NCBI RefSeq assembly: GCF_000497445.1
Contig: NZ_CM002285.1
Location: 1,936,993-1,951,066, forward strand
DNA length: 14,074 nt
Direction of reading: 5' to 3'
From: Streptomyces roseochromogenus subsp. oscitans DS 12.976
Lineage (GTDB): Bacteria > Actinomycetota > Actinomycetes > Streptomycetales > Streptomycetaceae
Shown here: piece by piece, positions 1-7,467 of the stretch
Numbering within the stretch: the stretch's first letter is position 1
How the letters are laid out: every line of letters starts with the position of its first letter
Made by a program: the position numbers and the translations under genes
The notes under the pieces: generated by a model
The model's database searches: none
What the model saw: only the letters and a program-made list of their open reading frames with translations
Told to the model about the DNA's origin: nothing

Positions 1-94
1 AGGACCCTGACCGCGGCCGCCCGACGCGGCGGCCAAGCGCGCCGGGCGGCCGGAGCGCGCCGCCCGCCAGGAGGAGGAGGCTTCCCCCGGGCAC

Positions 95-724
95 GTGCTG
101 CTCATCGATCCCCCGGCGGACGGCGAGGACCCGCCGGAGCCCGAGCCGTCCGACTCACCCGAGTCGGCCGAGAATGAGCCGGAGGAGAGCGGGCCGGAGG
201 AGAGCGCGCCCCCGCGCAAGGCCGGACGGCGCGTACTCATCGCGGTACTGGGTGCCGTACTCGTGGCCGCCCTGGTCACGGCCGCCGTACTCGGCTGGCG
301 GTACCAAGAGGGGCGGCAGGCGGAGCAGGCCCGCGGGGAGGCCCTCGCGGCCGCACGGAATGCGGCGCCGGTCGTGCTGTCGTACGACTACCGGCACCTG
401 GACCGCGACTTCACCCGGGCCCGGGCCCTGCTGACCGGGCACTTCCGCGACGAGTACGGCAGGACCACGAAGACGGTGGTCGCGCCGACCGCGACGAAAT
501 ACCAGGGCGTGGTGAAGGCAACCGTGGCGGCCCCCACCGACGGCGGCGCCCCCGCGGTCTCCGTCGTGTCGGCGACACCGGACAGGGCCGTCGTCCTGCT
601 CTTCGTCAACCAGGTGACCGAGAGCACCCAGGTCCCCGAACCCCGGCTGGATCTGAACCGGGTCCGGATGACGCTCACCCGCACCTCCGACGGCTGGAAG
701 GTGAGCGGCGTCGACGCCCTCTGA
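95..724 (+). CDS. Mce-associated-like single-pass membrane protein
   Basis: No enzyme motif is visible in this 209-aa protein. Residues 1-45 are an acidic, Pro/Glu-rich tail, residues about 47-69 are one hydrophobic transmembrane helix after a short basic stretch (RKAGRR), and residues 70-209 form a soluble domain that is probably outside the membrane. The end (RVRMTLTRTSDGWKVSGVDAL region, 189-209) has the Trp-Lys-Val closing strand typical of actinobacterial Mce-associated membrane proteins, which accompany Mce lipid importers. That assignment rests on layout and this motif only. GTG at 95 is the first in-frame start after a TGA at 8-10. A purine-rich AGGAGGAGGAGG at 69-80 lies 14 nt upstream, farther than ideal. 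The frame from 11 to 94 also looks coding, so the true 5' end is uncertain. It is probably the last gene of an operon that begins outside the window, because a terminator follows directly. Confidence 0.72.
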   Translation: MLLIDPPADGEDPPEPEPSDSPESAENEPEESGPEESAPPRKAGRRVLIAVLGAVLVAALVTAAVLGWRYQEGRQAEQARGEALAAARNAAPVVLSYDYRHLDRDFTRARALLTGHFRDEYGRTTKTVVAPTATKYQGVVKATVAAPTDGGAPAVSVVSATPDRAVVLLFVNQVTESTQVPEPRLDLNRVRMTLTRTSDGWKVSGVDAL

Positions 725-738
725 CCAGGCCTTCACAT

Positions 739-771
739 GTGCCCCCGCGCGATCGCGCGGGGGCACTTTTT
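739..771 (+). terminator. Intrinsic terminator after the Mce-associated-like gene
   Basis: A perfect 12-bp stem (739-750 pairs with 755-766) closes a GATC loop and is followed by five T residues (767-771). It starts 15 nt after the stop codon. It is the most canonical terminator in the window and separates the first gene from the hyi-glxR transcript. Confidence 0.9.
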
Positions 772-782
772 CGTGGGCTCTC

Positions 783-812
783 TTGACAGTCCTCCACCCC
801 CGCAGGCAATCT
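783..812 (+). promoter_or_regulatory. Probable hyi-glxR promoter
   Basis: A perfect -35 consensus, TTGACA, lies at 783-788. The -10 box is weak: CAATCT at 807-812 gives an 18-nt spacer. The expected transcription start is near 819, which puts the TTCCG-N5-CGGAA operator at about +15 to +29. The -35 is well supported. The exact -10 is not. Confidence 0.6.
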
Positions 813-830
813 TTCCATACAGCAGAAACG

Positions 831-848
831 AACTTCCGCAATACGGAA
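831..848 (+). promoter_or_regulatory. Operator upstream of hyi (copy 1 of shared 18-nt site)
   Basis: AACTTCCGCAATACGGAA contains the inverted repeat TTCCG-CAATA-CGGAA at 834-848. The same 18 nt occur at 7286-7303 in the gcl promoter region. The site lies between the likely transcription start and the hyi start codon, where a bound repressor could block RNA polymerase. The likely protein is an IclR-family repressor such as AllR, which is reported (from memory) to control hyi in S. coelicolor. The protein assignment is inference. Confidence 0.8.
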
Positions 849-872
849 TCAAGGGAAGGGAGCGCCGTCCCC

Positions 873-1712
873 GTGGGATTCGCAGACCAGCGCTTCAACG
901 TCAACCTGTCGATCCTCTTCACGGAACTCCCGCTCCTGGAGCGCCCCGCGGCGGCCGCCGCGGCGGGCTTCACGGCGGTCGAGCTGTGGTGGCCCTGGGT
1001 CGACTCCCCCACCCCCGAGCAGTCCGAGCTCGACGCCCTGAAGAAGGCGATCGAGGACGCGGGCGTCCAGCTCACGGGCCTGAACTTCTACGCCGGGCAG
1101 CTGCCGGGCCCGGACCGCGGCGCCCTGTCGATCCCGGGCGAGGAGTCGGAGAGGTTCCGCGCCAACATCGACGTGGCCATCGCCTTCGCCCAGTCCCTGG
1201 GCTGCACGACGTTCAACGCCCTGTACGGCAACCGCGTCGACGGCGTGGACCCGGCCGAGCAGGACGCGCTCGCCCTGGAGAACCTGGTCCTCGCGGCCCG
1301 GGCCGTCGGCCAGGTCGGCGGGACTGTCCTGATCGAGGCCCTCAACCAGCCCGAGTCACCGAAGTGCCCGATCGTGAGCGCACCCAAGGCGATCGAGATC
1401 GTGGACAAGGTCAACGCAGCGACGGGTCTCGGGAACGCCAAGTTCCTGATGGACCTGTACCACCTGTCGATGAACGGCGAGGACCTGCCCTCGGTCATCG
1501 AGCAGTACGCGGCGAAGACCGGGCACGTGCAGATCGCGGACAACCCCGGCCGCGGCGCCCCCGGGACGGGCTCGCTCCCACTGGAGGAGCTGCTCGACCA
1601 GCTGAAGAAGGCCGGTTACGACGGCTGGGTCGGGCTTGAGTACAAGGCCGGCGACCGCCCGAGCGCCGAGGCCTTCGACTGGCTCCCGCGCGAAGCGCGT
1701 GCCGCGCGCTGA
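873..1712 (+). CDS. hyi: Hydroxypyruvate isomerase
   Basis: This 279-aa protein interconverts hydroxypyruvate and tartronate semialdehyde in the cytoplasm. It is a TIM-barrel enzyme of the xylose isomerase-like superfamily. The likely metal and catalytic ligands are present in family order: Glu155 (LIEALN), Asp194 (LMDLYH), Gln220 (HVQIAD) and Glu256 (GLEYKA). The opening RFNVNLSILFTELPLLER is characteristic of the Hyi group, and the length is close to that of E. coli Hyi (about 258 aa). GTG at 873 is chosen because AGGGAG ends 10 nt upstream; an earlier in-frame TTG at 783 coincides with the -35 box. glxR follows after 43 nt, so the two genes are probably one transcript controlled by the operator at 831-848. 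Work on S. coelicolor, recalled here, links hyi overexpression in an allR mutant to reduced antibiotic production. Confidence 0.92.
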   Translation: MGFADQRFNVNLSILFTELPLLERPAAAAAAGFTAVELWWPWVDSPTPEQSELDALKKAIEDAGVQLTGLNFYAGQLPGPDRGALSIPGEESERFRANIDVAIAFAQSLGCTTFNALYGNRVDGVDPAEQDALALENLVLAARAVGQVGGTVLIEALNQPESPKCPIVSAPKAIEIVDKVNAATGLGNAKFLMDLYHLSMNGEDLPSVIEQYAAKTGHVQIADNPGRGAPGTGSLPLEELLDQLKKAGYDGWVGLEYKAGDRPSAEAFDWLPREARAAR

Positions 1713-1755
1713 ACCCCCTGACTCTGCAAGGCAGTTGAGAGAGGCACCCCCAATC

Positions 1756-2673
1756 ATGAGCAACAACCTCACGGATTCTTCCCGCCCGACCCGCCCGGCG
1801 ATCGCCTGGATCGGCCTCGGCATCATGGGCTCCCCCATGTCCGAGAACCTGATCAAGGCGGGCTACGACGTCACCGGCTTCACACTGGAGCAGGACAAGC
1901 TGGACCGGCTGGCCGCCGCCGGCGGCACTGCGGCCGGCTCGATCGCCGAGGCCGTGCGCGACGCCGACGTGGTGATCACCATGGTGCCCGCGTCCCCGCA
2001 CGTCGAGGCCATCTCCTACGGCCCCGAGGGCATCCTGGAGAACGCCAAGCAGGGCGCCCTGCTGATCGACATGTCCTCGATCACCCCGCAGACCTCCGTC
2101 GACCTGGCCGCCGCCGCCAAGGACAAGGGCATCCGGGTGCTCGACGCCCCGGTGTCCGGCGGTGAGGCCGGCGCCATCGAGGCCGTGCTGTCGATCATGG
2201 TCGGCGGCGAGCAGGCCGACTTCGACATCGCCAAGCCGATCTTCGACGCGCTGGGCAAGACCATCGTGCTGTGCGGCCCGCACGGCTCCGGCCAGACCGT
2301 GAAGGCGGCCAACCAGCTGATCGTCGCCGTGAACATCCAGGCGTGCGCCGAGGCCGTGGTCTTCCTGGAGAAGTCGGGCGTGGACCTCGCGGCCGCACTG
2401 GACGTCCTCAACGGCGGCCTCGCCGGCTCGACCGTGCTCACGCGGAAGAAGGACAACTTCCTCAACCGCGACTTCAAGCCGGGCTTCCGGATCGACCTGC
2501 ACCACAAGGACATGGGCATCGTCACCGACGCCGCCCGCAACGTCGGCGCCGCCCTGCCGGTCGGTGCCGTGGTCGCCCAGCTGGTCGCCTCGCTGCGCAC
2601 CCAGGGCGACGGCGGTCTGGACCACTCGGCCCTGCTGCGGGCCGTGGAGCGCCTGTCCGGCGCCCAGGTCTGA
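1756..2673 (+). CDS. glxR: 2-hydroxy-3-oxopropionate (tartronate semialdehyde) reductase
   Basis: This 305-aa protein reduces tartronate semialdehyde to D-glycerate with NAD(P)H and belongs to the beta-hydroxyacid dehydrogenase family. Residues 16-26 carry the Rossmann glycine motif (GLGIMG, 20-25). Residues 130-140 hold the substrate motif DAPVSGGEAGA. Lys183 in GSGQTVKAANQ (177-187) is the expected catalytic lysine, and HHKD (249-252) is a second family signature. The C-terminal half is the helical dimerisation domain. The length fits the family (about 290-300 aa). The ATG at 1756 has GAGAGAGG at 1737-1744; longer in-frame extensions would overlap hyi. It lies directly downstream of hyi, in the pathway fed by the gcl product, and a long hairpin follows its stop codon. 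Confidence 0.93.
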   Translation: MSNNLTDSSRPTRPAIAWIGLGIMGSPMSENLIKAGYDVTGFTLEQDKLDRLAAAGGTAAGSIAEAVRDADVVITMVPASPHVEAISYGPEGILENAKQGALLIDMSSITPQTSVDLAAAAKDKGIRVLDAPVSGGEAGAIEAVLSIMVGGEQADFDIAKPIFDALGKTIVLCGPHGSGQTVKAANQLIVAVNIQACAEAVVFLEKSGVDLAAALDVLNGGLAGSTVLTRKKDNFLNRDFKPGFRIDLHHKDMGIVTDAARNVGAALPVGAVVAQLVASLRTQGDGGLDHSALLRAVERLSGAQV

Positions 2674-2687
2674 CGTACCCCTGAGAC

Positions 2688-2749
2688 TTCCGGGCGGCGC
2701 CGCCGCTGACACCTGTCCTGTCGCGCCCAGGCGCCGGCGCCGCCCGGAA
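2688..2749 (+). terminator. Long hairpin after glxR
   Basis: A perfect 15-bp GC-rich inverted repeat (2688-2702 pairs with 2735-2749) encloses a 32-nt loop and begins 14 nt after the glxR stop. There is no T tract, which is common for Streptomyces terminators. It lies just before the catalase regulatory region and probably ends the hyi-glxR transcript. Confidence 0.6.
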
Positions 2750-2753
2750 CCAC

Positions 2754-2797
2754 CTTCAGATCACCTTCAGATCACCCCCAGATCGACTTCAACAAAC
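2754..2797 (+). repeat. Four tandem 11-nt TTCA-type repeats upstream of the catalase -35
   Basis: The units are CTTCAGATCAC (2754-2764), CTTCAGATCAC (2765-2775), CCCCAGATCGA (2776-2786) and CTTCAACAAAC (2787-2797). The first two are identical. The array ends 2 nt before the -35 box at 2800. An 11-nt period places each unit on the same DNA face, as in sites for tandem-binding activators such as PhoP or AfsR. The bound protein is unknown. Confidence 0.75.
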
Positions 2798-2799
2798 TG

Positions 2800-2828
2800 T
2801 TGACGTTTAGACACCCCACTTCTAGGCT
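2800..2828 (+). promoter_or_regulatory. Catalase promoter
   Basis: The -35 box TTGACG (2800-2805) and the -10 box TAGGCT (2823-2828) are separated by exactly 17 nt, a strong match to the housekeeping sigma (HrdB-type) consensus. The expected transcription start is near 2835, giving a leader of about 60 nt. Confidence 0.8.
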
Positions 2829-2853
2829 CCACAAGACTTCTAGGCTCCACAAA
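2818..2853 (+). repeat. 18-bp tandem duplication over the catalase -10 region
   Basis: ACTTCTAGGCTCCACAAG (2818-2835) is followed at once by ACTTCTAGGCTCCACAAA (2836-2853), so 17 of 18 bases are identical. The first copy contains the -10 box TAGGCT. The second contains another TAGGCT at 2841-2846 but has no -35 at the right distance. It may be a duplicated operator or a duplicated start region. Confidence 0.85.
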
Positions 2854-2872
2854 GCGGAAGAAGATTTCCGCT
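2853..2872 (+). promoter_or_regulatory. Inverted repeat in the catalase leader
   Basis: AGCGGAA (2853-2859) and TTCCGCT (2866-2872) form a perfect 7-bp inverted repeat with a 6-nt spacer. It begins 53 nt from the first base of the -35 box. The half-sites CGGAA and TTCCG match those of the hyi/gcl operator but face the opposite way, so it could be an mRNA hairpin or a divergent regulator site. Confidence 0.5.
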
Positions 2873-2895
2873 GCCATCCGCACGGAAGGTCCACG

Positions 2896-4359
2896 ATGTC
2901 GAAGCGCGTGCTCACGACCGAGGCCGGCGCCCCGATCGCCGACAACCAGAACTCCGCATCCGCCGGCGTCGGCGGCCCGCTCCTGATCCAGGACCAGCAG
3001 CTCCTGGAGAAGCTCGCGCGCTTCAACCGCGAGCGGATCCCGGAGCGCGTGGTGCACGCCCGTGGCTCCGGCGCGTACGGCCACTTCGAGGTGACCGACG
3101 ACGTCACCGGCTTCACCCACGCCGACTTCCTGAGCGAGATCGGCAAGCGCACCGAGGTCTTCCTGCGCTTCTCCACGGTCGCCGACTCCCTCGGCGGCGC
3201 GGACGCGGTCCGTGACCCGCGCGGCTTCGCGCTGAAGTTCTACACCGAGGAGGGCAACTACGACCTCGTCGGCAACAACACCCCGGTGTTCTTCATCAAG
3301 GACCCGATCAAGTTCCCCGACTTCATCCACTCGCAGAAGCGGGACCCGTTCACCGGCAAGCAGGAGCCGGACAACGTGTGGGACTTCTGGGCGCACGCCC
3401 CCGAGGCCACGCACCAGGTGACCTGGCTGATGGGCGACCGCGGCATCCCGGCGTCGTACCGGCACATGAACGGTTACGGCTCGCACACCTACCAGTGGAC
3501 GAACGCGGAGGGCGAGGCCTTCTTCGTCAAGTACCACTTCAAGACGAACCAGGGCATCCGCTGCCTGAGCAGCGAGCAGGCCGCGGAGCTGGCGGGCAAG
3601 GACCCCAACTCCCACCAGACGGACCTGCTGCAGGCCATCGAGCGGGGTGTGCACCCGTCCTGGACTCTCTACGTGCAGATCATGCCGGCGGCCGAGGCGG
3701 CCGACTACCGCTTCAACCCGTTCGACCTCACCAAGGTCTGGCCGCACAAGGACTACCCGCTGCAGCGCGTGGGCCGCCTGGTCCTCGACCGCAACCCGGA
3801 CAACGTCTTCGCCGAGGTCGAGCAGGCCGCGTTCTCCCCGAACAACTTCGTTCCGGGCATCGGCCCGTCCCCCGACAAGATGCTCCAGGGCCGCCTGTTC
3901 GCCTACGCGGACGCACACCGCTACCGCCTGGGCGTCAACCACACCCAGCTCGCCGTGAACGCCCCGAAGGCGGTCGCGGGCGGCGCCCAGAACTACGGCC
4001 GCGACGGCCTCATGGCGGTCAACGGCCAGGGCCGCGGCGCCAAGAACTACGAGCCGAACTCCTACGACGGCCCGGCCGAGACCGGCCGCCCGCTGTCGGC
4101 CCCCCTGGCGGTCTCCGGCTACACGGGCAACCACGAGGCTCCGCTGCACACCAAGGACGACGCCTTCTTCCAGGCGGGCGAGCTGTTCCGCCTGATGTCC
4201 GAGGAGGAGAAGTCCCGCCTCGTCGCGAACATCGCCGGCGGCCTCTCGCAGGTCTCCCGCGACGACGTGATCGAGAAGAACCTGGCCCACTTCCACGCCG
4301 CCGACCCGGAGTACGGCAAGCGCGTGGAGGAGGCGGTCCGCGCCCTGCGCGAGGACTGA
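2896..4359 (+). CDS. Monofunctional heme catalase (small-subunit type)
   Basis: This 487-aa cytoplasmic enzyme decomposes hydrogen peroxide to water and oxygen. The distal catalytic His54 lies in [15 protein letters not shown] (51-65), the catalytic Asn127 in [11 protein letters not shown] (123-133), and the proximal heme ligand Tyr337 in [14 protein letters not shown] (333-346). The length matches small-subunit catalases of about 480-500 aa, with no C-terminal flavodoxin-like domain. The ATG at 2896 has GGAAGG at 2884-2889, 6 nt away. It has its own promoter, so it is probably not transcribed only with hyi-glxR. Its place between glxR and gcl suggests a link to peroxide from glyoxylate-producing oxidases, but that is inference. 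All key residues are intact. A specific symbol (katA or catA) is not assigned because Streptomyces encode several catalases. Confidence 0.96.
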   Translation: MSKRVLTTEAGAPIADNQNSASAGVGGPLLIQDQQLLEKLARFNRERIPERVVHARGSGAYGHFEVTDDVTGFTHADFLSEIGKRTEVFLRFSTVADSLGGADAVRDPRGFALKFYTEEGNYDLVGNNTPVFFIKDPIKFPDFIHSQKRDPFTGKQEPDNVWDFWAHAPEATHQVTWLMGDRGIPASYRHMNGYGSHTYQWTNAEGEAFFVKYHFKTNQGIRCLSSEQAAELAGKDPNSHQTDLLQAIERGVHPSWTLYVQIMPAAEAADYRFNPFDLTKVWPHKDYPLQRVGRLVLDRNPDNVFAEVEQAAFSPNNFVPGIGPSPDKMLQGRLFAYADAHRYRLGVNHTQLAVNAPKAVAGGAQNYGRDGLMAVNGQGRGAKNYEPNSYDGPAETGRPLSAPLAVSGYTGNHEAPLHTKDDAFFQAGELFRLMSEEEKSRLVANIAGGLSQVSRDDVIEKNLAHFHAADPEYGKRVEEAVRALRED

Positions 4360-4378
4360 GACCAGTAACCAGCAAGCG

Positions 4379-4416
4379 GCGTGCGGAGTCTGACGGGAGG
4401 TCAGGAATCCGCACGC
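4379..4416 (+). terminator. Hairpin terminator after the catalase gene
   Basis: A 9-bp outer stem (4379-4387 with 4408-4416) and a 5-bp inner stem (4390-4394 with 4400-4404) form a nested hairpin 19 nt after the stop codon. No T tract follows. Confidence 0.65.
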
Positions 4417-4943
4417 GGCCCGCGCGAGGCGCCGTACGGCCCGGATGAGGGGTGGCTGTACGGCGGTGGGCGCGGGCAGGGCGAGGACCGTGGCGGCGTG
4501 CGAGCCAGTGCGGTGGTGAAGGACCGAGCCCCCTTCTCGACCAGAGGGAAGGGAATCCCGGTTCCGTCGCATCCGCCGCGGTCCCACCCAGCCCCCCGCC
4601 AGGGGGGCCACCCGCTCCGTCCGGCGGCGCGAACGTCCTGTCGCGCCCAGCCTCGTGCCGTCGGACGGCCATCACCCGAGAACGCTCCCCACGCCGGCTC
4701 GATGCCTGCGGCGAGGGAGCGTTCGGCGTTGTCCGCGCCTGTCAGCGGGATGCCGGCCTCGTCACCCGGCACGAGCTGGACGGCATTCCACCGCCTCGAC
4801 GCGGTTGCTTCTCAGCAGGCGCTCCAGCCACACCGGTAACGCTCCTCGAAGCCCAGCCGTACAAGCTCCTTCCGCACCTCGCACAGCCGCCACTCCAGCG
4901 TCACCGGCGTGCGTATCGGCGCCCCGCGTCGCACGCTGAAGCC
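4417..4943. other. Gap without a convincing gene; contains a long hairpin
   Basis: Several frames are open on both strands, but none combines a start, a ribosome site and sustained codon bias. A long hairpin is present: GAACGCTCCC (4680-4689) pairs with GGGAGCGTTC (4715-4724), and inside it CGCCG (4692-4696) pairs with CGGCG (4709-4713). A 40-codon leftward frame (4812-4934) near the right edge has coding-like composition but no visible ribosome site. The stretch could hold a structured RNA or decayed coding sequence. No RNA family is recognised. Confidence 0.5.
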
Positions 4944-5177
4944 ATGGGCAATCCGACGCACTACCCGCACATCGTGGTCCACTCCCCCGCCCTGGACGGC
5001 TCCCGGCGGGTCACCGAGGGGGACGTGACCCTGGGGATCGCCTCGCATCTGGACGACGTCGTGGAGATCCTGCGGCTGGCCGACCTGGACCGGATCGAGG
5101 TGGAGGAGAGCGATCTCATCGAGTGGCAGGGTGGCGGGCCCGACGACTGGCCGGGCCTGTCGGAGCACGAGCTGTGA
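4944..5177 (+). CDS. Small acidic conserved-looking protein of unknown function
   Basis: This 77-aa acidic protein has no recognised domain, signal peptide or membrane segment. Residues 1-20 are mixed and the middle (about 24-60) is Asp/Glu-rich with a likely helix (SHLDDVVEILRLADLDRIEV region). Third positions are almost all G or C, so it is probably a real gene. The ATG at 4944 is chosen because this is where coding composition begins; the frame upstream runs into the non-coding gap. The ribosome site is weak, so a leaderless transcript is possible. It lies tail-to-tail with gcl on the opposite strand. There is no basis for a function, and a link to glyoxylate metabolism is not supported by the sequence. 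Confidence 0.7.
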   Translation: MGNPTHYPHIVVHSPALDGSRRVTEGDVTLGIASHLDDVVEILRLADLDRIEVEESDLIEWQGGGPDDWPGLSEHEL

Positions 5178-5305
5178 CGACAGGGCGTACGGCAGTGGTC
5201 GTAACCGGGCTACGCCATCCTCAAATCAACCTCTGAACACCGCGGCACAGGCTTCGACCACCCCCGCGGCCGGGCAGAGTACGGGCATCAGGGGCCCGTC
5301 GGCAC

Positions 5306-5353
5306 GGGGGCGGCGGGCCCCACGACGGGGGACGCACGGGGGTGCCACGGGGG
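5306..5353 (+). repeat. G-run cluster with 11-nt periodicity
   Basis: Runs of five G lie at 5306-5310, 5327-5331, 5338-5342 and 5349-5353. The last three repeat every 11 nt, with ACGC- or TGCC-type spacers. Four G5 tracts in 48 nt could form a G-quadruplex on the plus strand. The cluster lies between the 77-aa gene and the gcl terminator. Confidence 0.6.
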
Positions 5354-5359
5354 ACGCGA

Positions 5360-5393
5360 AAGGGCGGCCCGTCCGCGGGGACGGGCCGCCCTT
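5360..5393 (-). terminator. gcl terminator
   Basis: A perfect 15-bp stem (5360-5374 with 5379-5393) has a 4-nt loop and lies 30 nt beyond the gcl stop codon. Read on the minus strand, the stem ends in CCCTTTCG, giving a short T run. It may also stop transcripts from the 77-aa gene that face it. Confidence 0.85.
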
Positions 5394-5423
5394 GGCGTGC
5401 CTGGCGGTGTCAGACGTTCAGCG

Positions 5424-7211
<1,788 letters not shown>

Positions 7212-7285
7212 CGAGTACTCCTGCTTCGGCTGTCGGATGCGTACTCCCGTCGCGCCCCGCGGTGAGCACAGCCTCCAGAGTGTCA

Positions 7286-7303
7286 AACTTCCGCAATACG
7301 GAA
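7286..7303 (-). promoter_or_regulatory. Operator upstream of gcl (copy 2 of shared 18-nt site)
   Basis: AACTTCCGCAATACGGAA on the plus strand is identical to 831-848 upstream of hyi. The inverted repeat TTCCG-N5-CGGAA spans 7289-7303. Relative to the gcl promoter (transcription start near 7320) it lies at about +17 to +31, almost exactly as at hyi. Confidence 0.85.
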
Positions 7304-7308
7304 CTTAA

Positions 7309-7336
7309 CTTCTACTATCTGGAATCAATGTAGAAG
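7309..7336 (-). promoter_or_regulatory. Inverted repeat overlapping the gcl -10 box
   Basis: CTTCTAC (7309-7315) and GTAGAAG (7330-7336) are perfect 7-bp arms separated by 14 nt. The right arm overlaps the gcl -10 box (7327-7332), so a protein bound here would compete with RNA polymerase. It differs in sequence from the TTCCG operator. Confidence 0.55.
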
Positions 7337-7355
7337 CGCTCTTCAATGACGTCAA
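7327..7355 (-). promoter_or_regulatory. gcl promoter
   Basis: Read on the minus strand, TTGACG (7355-7350) and TACATT (7332-7327) are separated by exactly 17 nt, a good housekeeping-type promoter. The expected start is near 7320. The -35 box uses the same hexamer as the catalase promoter. Confidence 0.8.
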
Positions 7356-7383
7356 GAGAGGCGAAGAGAGGTGAAGAGAGGTG
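7354..7383 (-). repeat. Three tandem 10-nt repeats next to the gcl -35 box
   Basis: On the plus strand the units are AAGAGAGGCG (7354-7363), AAGAGAGGTG (7364-7373) and AAGAGAGGTG (7374-7383). On the gcl strand they read as repeated TTCACC or TTCGCC separated by TCTC, running into the -35 box. This may be an activator site. On the plus strand the units also resemble ribosome-binding sequence. Confidence 0.7.
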
Positions 7384-7467
7384 AAGACATGGCAAGCGCC
7401 GGACAAGCGGGGTGCGCGAGGAGGACGATGAGAGGCGCTGTCCCGACGCGACGCCTGGGAGTGGGCC

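Noticed and set aside
783..872. TTG at 783 as the hyi start, giving 309 aa
   Set aside because: The TTG is part of the -35 box TTGACA and the extension would cross the operator. The GTG at 873 has a ribosome site and fits the family length.
2767..4611. Long minus-strand frame antisense to the catalase
   Set aside because: The catalase frame has all active-site residues. The antisense frame is low-complexity and matches no family.
4401..4772. Possible transposase remnant in the gap after the catalase
   Set aside because: A few phrases looked protein-like, but there are no catalytic motifs, terminal inverted repeats or target duplications.
7281..7286. Minus-strand TTGACA as an alternative gcl -35 box
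   Set aside because: No -10-like hexamer lies 16-18 nt downstream; that region reads ACCGCG.
7389..7391. ATG with a good ribosome-like site (AGAGAGG) upstream
   Set aside because: It opens only the shadow frame above. The purine repeats are better explained as part of the gcl promoter region on the other strand.
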